From: Owenia fusiformis | Taxonomy: Eukaryota; Annelida; Polychaeta; Sabellida; Oweniidae | DNA length: 64,000 nucleotides | Reading direction: 5' to 3' | NCBI GenBank assembly: GCA_903813345.2 | Contig: CAIIXF020000011.1 | Location: forward strand, 32,976,166-33,040,165 | Part shown: positions 1 to 12,447 of the stretch, piece after piece | Layout: each line of letters opens with the position of its first letter | Position numbering within the stretch: position 1 is the first letter of the stretch | The notes under the pieces: model-generated | The model's database searches: none | What the model saw: only the letters and a program-made list of their open reading frames with translations | What the model was told of the DNA's origin: nothing | Made by a program: the position numbers and the translations under genes

Positions 1-1173
1 ATATGGTAATGCTTGTTAGATATAAAAAGGTGTGGTGAAGTGTGTTGCCAAGGTGATCAATCACTTTGAAAATATAGGGAAACATGATCAATCAATTGGA
101 TATGATCCCAATATGTTATAAGTTAGAACTTACTTTCATAGTAAAAGAGATATCTAATCGAATCATTAGGAAGGGTGATGTTTCATAATTGAGATTTTAC
201 CTTTGATGTAACTATTAATTTTCATCAATGTGTTTTTAATAATTTTGCACTCGATTTAATGGATGTTTTCATCTTAATATCAAATGATTATTTCTGTCTT
301 GGTATGACTGGAGGTAAGAATGGATGTTTGTTTGTTTGTTTGTTTGTTTGTGTGTTTGTTTGTTTGAACATTCCCCTTCATAAGTATGGGCACCGTCGGT
401 CAATAAAGGCTAAGTTCATTGAACTAAGCGGCTGGTCTATTTGTCAATATATTCAACTTGTATATTGTATATTGCCTTGTTAGAGAACAGAGTACAAAGA
501 GAAACTCTCGAGATATTCACGTAATCGCATCCAGAGCCAGACTGATCCAGAAATTCTGAATTAGTTTGGCGCATCCAATAAACGGGAACTAAAAGCGGAT
601 TTGCGTACGATTCAGATTTATCAAATGAATTTAAATTTTTAATCAAGAAATATTTTATTTTCAGGGACACGCTTCTTCGCTAAATCCGTTTCTAATCACC
701 CAACGCATCTCCCTCCGACACCATATTAAGCATAAAAGAAAAATTGGCGTCCCTGGCTTATAGTAGGGGATGCATAGGAATATTAGGATAACAATTCTAC
801 AAGTATGGCACTGTACTATTGATAATGGGTCAGATGAAATGCATGAATCTATTAGAACTAACCATGCAAATGATGGTCGCTATGGTATCGTTATATCAAA
901 ACTGTGATATTCTATTTGATAAATAAGATATGAAGCTTTTATCATTGGTTCAGAGTCTGAGAAGTTTTAATTAATTTTACAATCGTACAACGATGACCTG
1001 TATTAGATTCATTGCCAATCCTATTCCTTGATAAGGAAAACGTAATTACGTGATTAAGTATTCAATGCGTAATGTCCGATAGGATATTGGGGTTAATAGT
1101 GCAGACAAAGATATATAAAGATTTATATATACGCACGCTAGTACAGTATATAGGGGTTATGAACTGGGGGGTT
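1..1173. other. AT-rich intergenic sequence, no gene seen
   Basis: No reading frame here looks like a protein and no splice-consistent exon was recognised. The only distinct structure is a TTTG tetranucleotide run near position 325. Short ORFs in this stretch are of chance length for AT-rich DNA. Confidence 0.6.
325..366. repeat. (TTTG)n microsatellite
   Basis: About ten copies of TTTG with one TGTG interruption, seen directly. A second tract of the same motif lies at 10902-10945. Confidence 0.95.
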
Positions 1174-1280
1174 TTGGATACAGGGAATATCCCGAGGGAT
1201 ATACAATATATCTTCCCGAGGGACCGAAGGGACCGAGGGAAGATGTATTGTATATCCCAAGGGATATTCCATGTATCCAA
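1174..1280. repeat. Hairpin with 44-bp stem
   Basis: Positions 1174-1217 are the near-perfect reverse complement of 1237-1280, with a short loop carrying two GGGACCGA motifs. The stem is built from ATATCCC-type words. This explains why ORFs of about 95 codons appear on both strands here: each strand reads the same palindrome. It is probably the tip of a foldback element, see 1302-1635. Confidence 0.85.
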
Positions 1281-1301
1281 ACCGACCGTGCATAACTGGT
1301 G

Positions 1302-1635
1302 TATCTCATACTTGAGTGGGTTTAGGGTAGATATAACCTTTTCCACCTTTTTCAAATGACAAGATATTTATATTTAACATTTTCGTAATATTCTTTTTGT
1401 TCAATACAATGAAATTGTAACATTTAAACTTAAAAGAATTAAATTTTTAAATTAAAAAATTAAAACTTTTGATATTTAAACTTTTTTAAACTTTTGAAAA
1501 ATTCCCGGGAGCGGGATGGATATATTATAGCATTTGGCCTGGAGCGGGACATATACAATATATCCTGCCCGCTCCTCAGATACGATATATATTCCCGGGT
1601 GATATCTACCCCAAACCCACTCAAGTATGAGATAC
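1302..1635. mobile_element. Composite foldback element, family unknown
   Basis: 1302-1334 (key word ACTTGAGTGGGTTTAGGGTA) recurs as its reverse complement at 1603-1635. Between them is a second hairpin whose arms carry GGAGCGGGA and TCCTGCCCGCTCC (about 1540-1577). With the 1174-1280 hairpin this looks like a nested or chimeric foldback. A diverged relative sharing AAACCGACCGT-CATA and a GGGGGGTT-TGGATA word lies near 18970-19050. No target duplication was identified. Confidence 0.6.
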
Positions 1636-1983
1636 ATGAATATATATAGGCTAAATATCGTGCATAGATTTCTTTTTATATATCGATAGACATTGTGGGA
1701 TCCACAGCCTTTACTATCCTTTTGGATCTCAAAAGCGTTAGGGCTCTGATAAATCAGAATGATCGATAGATGGTTTTTAGATAACAAGGCTTTAAATATT
1801 GTGCATCCTTCAACAAGCAACAAAAAATTCATCAAAACAATACATAAGCTGATAAATAAAGCTGATGAGCGAGGCACATATTTTGAGATTTTGGTGTAGG
1901 CTAATCATGCGAGAGTCAAAGCTTGAGAAACTGTAAAATACGCCATCTTCAGTCTTGCTCTTCTAACCACTTTGATTATTTAA

Positions 1984-2621
1984 CCCTAGAAGCCCCAAGG
2001 GGTCAAAATGACCCCCCACCTGTTAAGTTTTTTCACCGTAAATTTTTATTGGCATCTGGTAGAATCTTCAAATTTTTAGTAGCTGGAGCTACAGATATAA
2101 CAAAATTGTTTTCTAAAAAAATCAGCAAAATTGCACTTAGGGTCATTGATTTATTATGATGTAATCATCAGCTCCAATAGACAATATCGGAAAAACCTAG
2201 CACTATTTCTACAATACTGGTGTCTTTAGAATAAAATTATGCAATCTTACATCATCAAAGTTGTAACAGTTATCACACCAAGTCGTAGAGAATGAAGTAT
2301 ATTTTGGGAAAGTTTGAACATCCTAGCTTTACTAGTTTGTTACGTATTTATTATGATGTAATCATCAGCTCCCATTGACAAAATCGGACAAAAGCTAGCA
2401 CTAATTATACCATACGTGTTGTCTTTAGAATGAAATTACGCAATCTTACATCTTCATGGTTGTTAAAGATATTATACCAAGTTGTAGAGAATTAAATGAA
2501 GTATATTTGGGGAAAGTTTGAACATCCTAGCTCTACTAATAAAAATTTTACAAGGGGGGTGCCCTTTTGACCCCCCCCTTAGGTGTTCGTGTAACTTTTT
2601 TTTACCTTAGGGCTTCTAGAG
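1984..2621. mobile_element. piggyBac-like MITE (TTAA target)
   Basis: The 638-bp element starts CCCTAGAAGCCCCAAGG and ends with the inverted form CCTTAGGGCTTCTAGAG. It is flanked on both sides by TTAA (1980-1983 and 2622-2625), the piggyBac target. The terminal word CCCTAGAA matches known piggyBac ends. A GGGGTCAAAATGACCCC palindrome sits just inside the left end, with a looser G/C-run counterpart inside the right end. The body has no transposase and contains two diverged tandem copies of a roughly 190-bp segment (about 2151-2340 and 2349-2540), both starting TTATGATGTAATCATCAGCT. Non-autonomous. Confidence 0.85.
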
Positions 2622-2649
2622 TTAAAGGAATCAGAATCATAGTAAAATA

Positions 2650-3704
2650 CAGGGTGATCATTAAGTTCTGGGAATTGGTCTGCCATTTCAAGATTGTTCA
2701 ACCATTTGAGTTGAAATTTTTAGCAAGTGTATATTGTATAATTCTTAATTGACAGGCAATGTTTCATATACATATCACATCTGCAATTTATTTTATTGTA
2801 ATTACAAAAAAAGTGGTTCGCGGGTCAGCAAATTTTAACTGATGCTTATTTGAAAATTTCCTGCCAAAACATATTCATGTTGCCTTGATGGTTGCTTCAA
2901 ACTACTTGTACTGGAGGCAGAACAGTACTCTTGAAGTCATTTATTCAGAAGTATTCTTCATTGCTGAGAGGATCATTTCATTTATGATTGTTTCCATTAG
3001 CCTGGACGCACATGCGTTGTTGACAAACTTAATCCATAAAGATGTGTTCTAGTCCTCCCTTTGGTATCCCTTGAAGATTTGCTCAAGCCGTTGAAATCAG
3101 TCCCCTATCGGAATCAAACTTATGACCTCTCATGTAATGCTTTAGCACCCAAAATGTAGTGAAGCCTAATAGTGCTTCATCTGGTGAATATTGTCTGGTG
3201 AATACGGGGCAGTAATATATTTATGTGAACCCTAATTCTTCAAGAGTAGTATGAGCAGCTTGAGTAATGAGAAGGAGCATAGTCATAATGGAAGATAACT
3301 TCCCGCTATTTTTACCATGATTGTGACTTTGAGATGCTGATGAATGATACGAAAATTGAGCAAAGTACACTCTTATATAACAATAAAGATGTTACTTTAG
3401 AAACTTAAGTTAGGAAGTATTTGAAAAATATAAAAAATCACAGAAATATGTCCACCAAATAGGTATTTATTAACCATAATTTTGGATCAAGCAAAATTTG
3501 AATTCTTTTTTATTTAACTTGACCCGCTACGCCATTTGTCATGTTGCTATAGTAACAATAATTATCCATTGTGACATCAGATGACTATGAGACTGTTTTA
3601 TCCAACCCAAAATTACATTCCCCATTTACCTTGAAAATTTCAAGTAAATTGGTTGAAAAATAATGAAATGACAGATAAATTCCCAGAACTTAGTGATCAC
3701 CCTG
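2650..3704. mobile_element. Tc1/mariner-like TIR element, no transposase
   Basis: A 1055-bp element with inverted termini CAGGGTGATCA-TAAGTTCTGGGAATT (about 60 bp, imperfect), each end abutting a TA dinucleotide (2648-2649 and 3705-3706), as in Tc1/mariner insertions. No transposase frame is present. A tRNA-like stretch inside it (about 3000-3180, minus strand) suggests that a SINE inserted into the element. A relative with the same CAGGGTG start is at 55270-55880. Confidence 0.8.
3000..3185 (-). repeat. Possible tRNA-derived SINE relic
   Basis: Read on the minus strand, a T-arm-like AGAGGTCATAAG is followed by GTTTGATTCC, which fits the RNA polymerase III B box. A poor A-box-like TGGTGCTAAAG lies about 30 nt upstream. 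There is no clean cloverleaf, so it would be a decayed SINE head, not a tRNA gene. Weak call. Confidence 0.3.
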
Positions 3705-4557
3705 TATAAACGTTTTAACTTTGTTTTGATAGATTGTACCTTCGCGCTTTACTTTCGACTGATTTTTATACGAAAACCGGACGTACAGATTTCAGTATTC
3801 GGTCAATGTGAGTTCAAATTTAATCATCACTGAGATCATGTAACAAATGCATGTAGCTTATATTTACAACAAAAAGATTGTGGTAACGTGTCGCAAAAAG
3901 CTCGCGCACGCATTGTTACACATTTTGTGGCGTAATCCAGAGGATCCTCGCTTTTAACATGGTAGAATGTGACGTTTTTGAGAAAAATGTACACACATGA
4001 AAATCCTTTCGTCCTCCACATTTACCTTTATATCTCAAAACATTTTAGACGAATAACTCTGATATCATATATATATTGTTAATGGGCTAGGAGCATCAGA
4101 AAACACGAATCAATTGAAATTTTAGGTGAAATAAATATACGTGTTGCTGTGCTTGAAAATAGGCGAATGGCGTAGATTAGCCCTATTTTAATGAATTTTG
4201 AAAACCTTTCGTCCTCCACTTTTCCACATATAACAGAAAACACATACTTTTGTGAACAAAATCAACTATTTATTAATAAACTAGAGTTTAGGAGCAAAAT
4301 AATCATGTATGATTTATTAAAAATTGATCTCGTATTTTTTGTTTAATATACACCTGAAAAGTTGAAGGTACCAAAAAATGAGCAAAAAAGGTCGCTGTCA
4401 ACAGATTCTATTTTTCAGACTCTATGACGTCACAATATGGGACGCTTACTAAAATTCATCCTTTGAAATAAAACTTCCATCTACCTTTATCAAGACGAAA
4501 AATAAGTATAATAGTCATATATTGTTTGAGTTATGAGCGTTTAAAGACGAAAAATAA

Positions 4558-4795
4558 TTCAAAATGTAACGTGTCAACATGGGATATTTGCCAGATGTTT
4601 TGGTAAAAAACTCTTTTTTAAAAACGAACGCGCAAAAATTGTGAAAGGAGTGTAGTTGATCTAAAATCTTCATCGAAACAGCTTTAAAATGATATATAAC
4701 TTTAATTAGAATATTATCTTATAATCCGGGGAATCAAAGTTACATTCACGCGATACCCTTAAAAAACAAATGCGCCACCTTTTTGCAACACGTCT
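4558..4795. repeat. Dispersed repeat, copy A
   Basis: Roughly 240 bp that recur in the same orientation at 53718-53955. Shared words include GATATTTG, AAAAAACTCT, GCAGCTTTAAAATGATATA and TTAGAATATTATCTTAT. The two copies differ by scattered substitutions. No coding content and no terminal repeats were identified, so its class is open. Confidence 0.8.
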
Positions 4796-4985
4796 GTACA
4801 ATATGTGTAAATTGTGCCTTGCAAACAAGCTGATCATTAGTACACAGCGTCACTGGTGATCCGCTCGATTACGAAACGGTTCGGTAACAAAATGTCGGAA
4901 TGTCGAAGGTACGATTTTTCTTTTTTCCTTATTTTAGGCAGAATCCCCACGACGTTTTTTCTCACAAACGTGTATCAGTATCATA

Positions 4986-5857
4986 CACTCCCCTCCATAA
5001 GTTTGGCAACCTTAGCTTCCCCATTGAACTACGTGTTAAAGCCTCTTTACCTTTGAATTTTTATTTACTTAACCTGCGATGAAAATACTTATACCATTGA
5101 TGAAAACGTAGTTTGACTTTTTTCCAATACCAAATTTTCTCAATTTTTTTCCTCAGTTACAATAAGTCGAAAATTGATGATAAATTTGATGAATTTTTGA
5201 AAATCGACATTCCCATGTTAACCAATGGGAAATGGTAGGTTTGCCGCAAGTCATATGACAGAATATCTATTCATCCGAGTCCTTGCAAAAAATACGAGTT
5301 AGGCAGAAAATTAAATTTGCTAACTTTATTCAACAAAAAATTGATATTTTTTTCTGGTTCAACAAAGTTATAGGGCTTAAAGTCAAAATTGTTTTTAAAA
5401 AAACTCTCCCATTGAAATAACTTAACACAGGAGGCGAAAAATTATTTTCAAAAATGACTTTCAAGCGCTGTAACTTTAGTATTCATTAAATTAACTAAAC
5501 ACTTAGTATATAAAAAGTCAGACAATTCAATTATCTATATAAAAATACTTTTTGCTGAATCTTTTACTGAAAAGATATCCTGATTTCTGATTTGCCCCGA
5601 ACCCTCCATTTCCCATTGGATTACATGGGAATGACGATTTTCAAAAATTCATCAAATTTATCATCAATTTCGGCCTATTGTAATTGAGGAAAAAATTGAT
5701 AAAATTTGGAGGTATTGGAAATAAAGTCAAGTTACGTTTCCATCAATATTATAAGTTATTTCATCGCCGGTTAAATAAATAAAAATTCAAACGTAAAGAG
5801 GCTTTAACACGTAGTTCAATGGGGGAGCTAAGGTTGCCAAACTTATGGAGGGGAGTG
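4986..5857. mobile_element. Mariner-like MITE with long TIRs, copy 1
   Basis: An 872-bp element bounded by CACTCCCCTCCATAAGTTTG and its inverse, with TA at each edge (4984-4985, 5858-5859). Inverted arms extend about 250 bp inward and include a conserved GAAAATTGATGATAAATTTG word. There is no transposase. A second copy lies inverted at 56326-57133 and lacks one terminus. Small ORFs here are unconvincing. Confidence 0.85.
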
Positions 5858-6269
5858 TATGTTTTAGCAAATGTACACGTAGCGAAAAAAATAGTTCAGA
5901 AGACAACATTAGTCGATTTAATTCCTCACTTAAGTTACATAAACGGTTTGGGCAGAGACATATAAAACGTTATTATATGTCTCTGGTTTGGATTAAAGTG
6001 CAAATCTTTTTCGAAATACCGAGTGGATCACCAGAGAACGTGTAACTTGCTATAACTTGCTACATGGTAACTTCACGGAATAACACAAATCCCAAAGAAT
6101 CTGAAGCGTCACCATATAATGTTTAGAATCGTAAACGAAAGCATCAAAGAAATAAAAGATAAAAATTCTGAAAATTTTACACATTGTCAATTAATTGGTC
6201 ATCCTTTGAATGGTAACAATATAATTGGAAAAAAATAATTTCATCTATATTGCTAAATAGAAAACACAT

Positions 6270-6640
6270 CAAACACTTGTTTTGTTCTTGATATCATGTT
6301 TCCAGAGTGAAATGAAACATCTTTCCGAACCTCATTGGAACAAAACGACATAAACACAACATGTTTAGGTCTCTCAATATTATAATTGTACATACAAAGG
6401 AGATTTTGGTTGATTTTAAAAAAGTATCTTGTTAATGAAATAAAAGGTTTATCTTGATTTTTATCTATTTTGGGGGAATTTTGTTTTAATTTTTTGAATA
6501 CTTTTTTAAAATCAACCAAAAATTCCTTTGTATAACTATAATATTGAGTGGTCTAAAAGCATATTGTATATGCTATTTTCTTCCAACAAGGTTCGGAAAG
6601 ACATTTTATTTCATATTCAAGAATTGGTAGAAAGGAGCAA
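6270..6640. mobile_element. Foldback element
   Basis: Two imperfect inverted arms: one at about 6311-6430, beginning AATGAAACATCTTTCCGAAC, and its complement at about 6505-6615, ending GTTCGGAAAGACATTTTATT. The loop is T-rich. The arms have diverged by substitutions and small indels, so the element is old. Outer boundaries are approximate. Confidence 0.7.
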
Positions 6641-7151
6641 AAACAATTGCACTAGAAAAACAAAAAATGTTATCAAAAACAGTTATATGAAATATTTCTA
6701 AATAATTTTTCGCATTAAATTGTTGTCAATGAGTCAACATTACATAAAATACCGTGTTTTTACAGAATGTTTTTAATGATTGGTTAAAGAGAAAAACATT
6801 GTTGAATATCCATATCGATACCACTCCTTTGCATCCGTCATTCACACCTTTCACCTATGTGTGAATCGTGCAGTATGTACATGTATAAATAAACAACTTA
6901 CATAACTTTTTGTTTTTTTACCCACTCAGCCCTGGTTCCCAGGTGTGAGGTCTGGTGTTATGACACAAGCAATGGAATAAACATGTACGTACACATACTA
7001 GACGCCAAGTACGTAATTAGATCTTTTTAATGGGATAAATGTTTCTCTTAAAACAATTTATTCCGAAGCAAAAATAATAGTGAAACCCCCTGACATTTTT
7101 ATTTTACCTTGGGATAAAAGTGCACCTGTTAATTCATCTTTATGTCTGTTA
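6641..7151. other. Intergenic, nothing recognised
   Basis: AT-rich sequence between two inverted-repeat elements. No coding, RNA or repeat structure seen. Confidence 0.5.
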
Positions 7152-7156
7152 TACCT

Positions 7157-8006
7157 CACCCTATGCAGACAGAGCCTGTGGGAAATATTGGGTGCGGAGC
7201 AAATGAGCGGAGGGTGCGGAGCTAACGGTTATTTTTGAATTTAAATTTGGGATATTTCTGAAACTAAGCCGTTTTGGGACTTCAAATATACCAAGATATG
7301 TGTATTTGACACCAAATATCAATACAATTGTGAAAATAGTAGCGCAATTCATTCTATAGCGACGCAGTGTGCCTTAAACCTTTCCCAGACCTATATATTT
7401 TGAAATTATCCTTTTAATACTGAGTCCCCAGCATTCATAAAAAATGGTGTTCAAGGTGCACTATCTATACAAATTATTTTTGCATCTTGGAAGCCAGGCA
7501 GTATCTGTGTGATTTTATAAAAATTCGGAAATTTTTTCAGATATGAGCCCCCTCTAAATATTGGGTGCGGAGCAGCTCCATAAACGTAGCTCCGCACCCA
7601 ATATTTAGAGGGGGCTCATATCTGAAGAACATTTCCGAATTTTTATAAAATCACACAGATACTGCCTGACTTTCAAGATGCAAAAATAATTTGCATGGGT
7701 AGTGTATCTTGAACACCATTTTTTATGAATGCTGGGGACGCAGTATTAAAAGGATAGTCTCAAAATATATAGGTCTGGGAAATGTTTAAGGCATACTGCG
7801 TCGCTATAAAATGAATTGCACTACTATTTTCACAATTTTATTGATATTTGGTGTCAAATACACATATCTTGGTATATTGGAAGTCCCAAAACGGCTTAGT
7901 TTCAGAAATATCCCAATTCTAAATTCAAAAATGACCGTTAGCTCCGCACCCTCCGCTCATTTGCGCCGCACCCAATATTTCCCACAGGCTCTGTCTGCAT
8001 AGGGTG
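7157..8006. mobile_element. 850-bp palindromic MITE, copy 1
   Basis: A giant hairpin: left arm 7157-7572 (416 bp), 17-bp loop 7573-7589, right arm 7590-8006 (417 bp), with only scattered mismatches between arms. It begins CACCCTATGCAGACAGAGCC and ends with the inverse. A 5-bp target duplication, TACCT, flanks it (7152-7156, 8007-8011). No transposase. A 5-bp duplication plus CAC terminus is seen in the Transib/RAG-related group, but the terminal heptamer is not a close match, so the superfamily is unproven. The 63-codon ORF in each arm follows from the palindrome and is not taken as a gene. Confidence 0.9.
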
Positions 8007-8050
8007 TACCTGAGACTCACATAAAATATGTAAGTCTCAGGTTATACCAA
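8007..8050. repeat. Short hairpin split by the palindromic MITE
   Basis: Right of the MITE, ACCTGAGACT pairs with AGTCTCAGGT about 15 bp later, followed by TATACC. With the left flank restored (TATACCT at 7150-7156) the pre-insertion site was itself a small palindrome, so the MITE landed in a hairpin. Confidence 0.6.
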
Positions 8051-8235
8051 CAGTCAGATTTTGACTCTGATTCATCGGTTTTATGATATGAATTAATACT
8101 TAGCATGGTTTGACTTAATTAATAAGGCCAATAATGCATTGCCTTGGCCCTTGCTGTGTATGTTAAACATGTTTTGATGAATATGATAAACAAACCTTTA
8201 AACCTAAACATTTTTTAGATAAATTGATTGCATTC

Positions 8236-8352
8236 ATTGCCTCACTTCAATTTTGCCTCACCTTTTGTAATTTGCCTCAACTCAATTTTGCCTCACATAT
8301 TAAAATTTGCCTTGACTCAAATTTTGCCTCACTTATTCAAATTTGCCTCGCC
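8236..8352. repeat. Degenerate TTTGCCTCA tandem repeat
   Basis: Eight or so spaced copies of (T)TTGCCTCA, at irregular intervals of about 14-20 bp, separated by AAT- or ACTCAAT-like spacers. Seen directly; no coding sense. Confidence 0.75.
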
Positions 8353-9180
8353 TTATTCTAGATCCTGGCTACACTTCTGTGACACCTGTCAATTCCCATT
8401 GAAAAATCAGTAAAATGTCCACAAGCATGTACATTTAAAACCCTACCCCATTATGGTGGTCATGGTGAGAGAAATCAAACGTTATCAATAATGCCAATCA
8501 TTCAATATATACAATTTTGAACTTTACCTTCGTGTGAACGCCAGCCTTGATCAAATAACCTAGTAAATGACTCTTACATGATATAAGATAATAACAATCT
8601 CAAAATAAATAAACCAAATATTCAAATAAATACTCCAGCCTGATTTTGATAAATTACACTTAAATTAAATCCAAAAATTGGCATCGGAAACTGATGTATT
8701 GTAGATATTCAAAACAACATAATTTTACACGAATTCATACCAAGTAATATAAATAAAATCGAGACGCTTTTTTATTCCAAATTTCAATTTGATTTATTAT
8801 ATATTAACGCGAACCTACCTTTTAAGATAAAAAGAGAAACGATGACAATAAGTAAGTTCCATTTATAATCATTGGATCCTCCTGGCTTCAAGTAAAGCAT
8901 CACTGATAGTGGAAGTCTCCTATGAACGTTGTTCTTTTTAAGATGCGTGTACCTGCACAAGGCGTACTCACGATCCAACACGTATCTCTTCACTTATCAT
9001 ATAATTAAATATTTTATATCAAATTCTGAAATTCAGAGCTACAGATATATATGCTAAATTTACATATAGTTTTTTTCTTCCGCAACATATATAGCCTAAT
9101 TAGACTACTCTAACTATTTGTTTTAATCTAATTTCAGCTTTTCAAAGACATTTCAATTTTATCGTTATATATATTTATTC

Positions 9181-9369
9181 ATGATGTCGTCCTTATTGTA
9201 TTTATCAGGAACTCTTGCTCTGGTCACTTTGCTCATTGGCTTAGTAGTATGGTCTATATATATTCAACTCTTTATATTCATTAATTTCCGTCCGGATGCT
9301 GTCATCAAAATCTATTATAATCAAACGAGTACAGTGCTCGTAAGCACCGACGTCATGGAATGGTTATAA
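9181..9369 (+). CDS. Candidate short hydrophobic ORF or first exon (doubtful)
   Basis: Sixty-two codons starting ATG ATG. Residues 3-35 are strongly hydrophobic (Leu, Val, Ile, Tyr), like a signal anchor, followed by a polar tail. A GTAAGC donor-like sequence occurs in frame at 9340, so it could be the first exon of a membrane or secreted protein. No downstream exon was recognised and no family was identified. It may be chance; AT-rich DNA readily yields hydrophobic frames. Confidence 0.15.
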   Translation: MMSSLLYLSGTLALVTLLIGLVVWSIYIQLFIFINFRPDAVIKIYYNQTSTVLVSTDVMEWL

Positions 9370-10901
9370 TCAAATGATACGACTTGAGGACCATACAAAC
9401 TCATTAAACACGGACGGTGTGAAAAAAGCATAATTTCCATGACAGACTTTAACACCTACGTCCAAACCCCTTCTATGCGTGGTAGGTTTAATTCTTATCT
9501 GAAAGACTTCCAGAGAGCTAGTGAGAGGTCAACATCAAGCAATTATTAGATGAAACTTTCATCTTGAGGCGCGAAGTGAAATTGGTACCATTATCATGTG
9601 GAACAACATCTTGGATTTCCAAGGTATGATGTTTTCATTGATTGAAAATCAAACTGGGAAACGAGTATGGTGGAACAATGCAAAAAGTTGAAAACGCACT
9701 CGAGCAGATCAGATTGGAGTATGTAGTTTGATTTGATTTGACAGCTTGATTTTCGACTGAGTTAGAGAATACTCTTTTGATTCAGATATTTGAATTTTGA
9801 TTCTTAAAAGAGAGTCTCGACTTCCCTAATGTACTAGACTCTAACTCTTGAGTATAGACAGTGGGTTTCCAAGTGACTATGATATCCCACTTAAAGGCCT
9901 TGTGCAAAGTTTGCAAATATAGTTCATTCACATATTACTTGTCATGACTTGAAAAACTATGACATTTCTTAAAAAGACGTGACTTTTGAAAAAAAGTTCA
10001 TCGTCTTATAATTTTCAAATTTTTGAATTTCCTGCCCTTTTAGAAACAAAAATTGAATTTTCAGGTCATCAAATACAACACTTACACTGTAATAAACAAT
10101 ATTTTATATATAATAAGTTATACTATTTCAACCATTCAGTATGATTTTTTGCATATATAAACCGTTAACCATTTTGAAAATTAGTGATGTCACGAGGATA
10201 CGTCGAGATGTCATTCAGGTGGCAAAATGTTTTTTTCAAAAGGTGTCAATTTCTTTTCTCGTAAAAATATTTTTCAAATATGGTAAACTTTCAAAACTGT
10301 AGTAATATTGTTGGTCTATCTACTGTAGGTCGAAAATAAGTCTTTGTTTTCTTTGAATCACTTTTCTGCGCTTATGAATTAATTTCTTGCTTAGTTTTCA
10401 CCCCAATTTTCTTATTTTTTCAACACAAAATAGCCTGGGATGTATGTTAAGCGTTATAATAACATGGGTTAAGATTATAATATAAGCCAAAGTGGTTTAA
10501 AGTTTATATGGGGCCTTTAATATCCACACATAGTCTGGTTTGATGTGGTTGTACTAGAATGAGCTCTGTTAGAATGTTTTATTGAATATAAAGCGTCATT
10601 GTTCTGGCTTATTATCATCTGTACTTCAACGTACAAGGCTGATTAAGGATGACACTATCATTTAGAATTTCTTGATAATAATTACTACTCAAATGAGTTC
10701 TAGATTAAGAAGTTTGCTTGGCTCTGAGACGTCGAACAGTTACAGTTATGTTAAACAATCTCAAAGAACACGTTTCATTAGAGAATCAATGTAGACCCAC
10801 ATTTGCTTTGCGGAACTCTAGCTATCTCTATCGCTTTAGGTAGCAACAATATAAATATCTTTATTTTCTTTCGTCCATCAAAATAGTTCCCATTTATTTC
10901 C

Positions 10902-10945
10902 AGTTTGTTTGCTTTTGTTTGTTTGTTTGTTTGTTTGATTGTTTG
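10902..10945. repeat. (TTTG)n microsatellite
   Basis: Interrupted TTTG repeat, seen directly, with one TTTTG and one TTGA interruption. Confidence 0.9.
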
Positions 10946-12407
10946 TATGTTTCCTTGTCTTATGTCCGTGTCTCTTGGTTTTACAAAATTCTATCAATTT
11001 GGCCAATTTAATACTCATGTCCTTCCTTAATAACAGGTCTTTGTCTGTTTCTAGTGCGATGACACAGATCCTACATATGCTCAATCCATGTTCACACCTT
11101 TGGGCTTCACATAATTTTACTAGAAATTTATTAAGTCCGCACCTGTATCGGAAATAATGTCCCTCGTTTTACCTATGGACTGCGATGTTATTCAATTAGT
11201 GATCTTTTTCAAGTTATATCCGCCGGGGAAAACCAGCTAAATAGTTCTCAAGGGCCTACTGATTTCGTGTTTAATAATTAAAAACACCCGTTTAGGTGTA
11301 TCTTCCACGAATTGATGAATGTTACAAAAATATTTATACGTTTCTATTGAAATCAAAATCTGGGCTATAGGGGGTAACAAAATTTGCAAGCAACGTATAC
11401 AAGTGACCTACAATTAAATACATCCTTCTTTGCCATCTCAATTTTAATATCTCCCAAAGGATCCGTGTTATGTTATCAATCGGTGACGTTCTTATTTAGG
11501 ATTCAAAATTGCACAATTTGCCACAAATGTGTAAATCCTCCAGAATAATAAATTTGTATGTACTATGTAATTATAATGGGGATTTTTAAAAAGCAGACTT
11601 GACCAGGTGGATTTGAGCCCAAAATATTCTTAAAGTGAAGTGAAGATCAACAGTAGTTCAGGTCATTTTTTCAAATCAATGATGGGCTATAGTTGACTAG
11701 GCTTATGTCGCTGTTTAATTCATACAGAGAATGTGTATCTCGGTGTAATTAATACATAAAAGAATCCCCCTACATATATAAAAATAATTGATAATTCTTT
11801 TCTGAGAATGACTTGTCTTGTGATTATATCCAAAAGATAAGAGCGCGGGAGTACTAATTAACTAGTATAAATCAAACGACTCTTTTTATTTTTCAGAGAG
11901 GTCGCATGACAGTACTTCTCAATCATCGCTAAATGGCGCGTGGTAATCGGGTGATTGGTTGTATTTGTTTATTGATGAAATTCATGCATTATGACAATCA
12001 GTAGTACGTCAAAGTATCATTGGTATATCGTAGACATTCGTCACTGTAACAAAAGTGAATGGCTTGATATATGAACATCGGCTTCGTTTAAAAAACAAAT
12101 TCTAATAGGAACATAACAATAATATTCTTAAACGAGACAATATTCTTTGAGCCAAGCTATAATCTGCAACTAGGATCGAGAAAACAAAACAAAAATCTTA
12201 TCGAACTCAACTTCCTCCATTTTGTCACGTCAAAGTAACTAGTTGGAAGTTGCGCATGGGGATGGCCAATTTATTTGTTTATAGAAACTCAAAGCAACAA
12301 GCAGAAAAACAGATTCTGAAAGAGATATTCTGAAGTCCATTGTAGTAAACGCTAAACGTACGAAAATGTACATGTAGTTCATCAAACATCAAAAGGAAGT
12401 TCATGTA

Positions 12408-12421
12408 ACCCCCCCCCCCCT
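12408..12421. repeat. Poly-C tract
   Basis: An uninterrupted run of about a dozen C residues just upstream of the 175-bp tandem duplication. Confidence 0.9.
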
Positions 12422-12447
12422 CCACTACTTGTCTACACACTTTCCCA

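Larger units (their letters stand above)
8360..12407. other. Gene-poor intergenic stretch
   Basis: About 4 kb with no recognisable protein, RNA gene or transposon boundary. It contains a TTTG microsatellite (10902-10945) and one small hydrophobic ORF noted separately at 9181-9369. All other frames are short and compositionally AT-driven. Confidence 0.5.

Noticed and set aside
1476-1877. 133-codon minus-strand ORF with a signal-peptide-like start
   Set aside because: The nominal start is GTG, the frame runs through a foldback element, and no domain is seen.
7161-8002. 63-codon ORFs in each arm of the palindromic MITEs
   Set aside because: Same sequence read from both arms of a palindrome; no homology or start context, differences between arms not codon-biased by eye.
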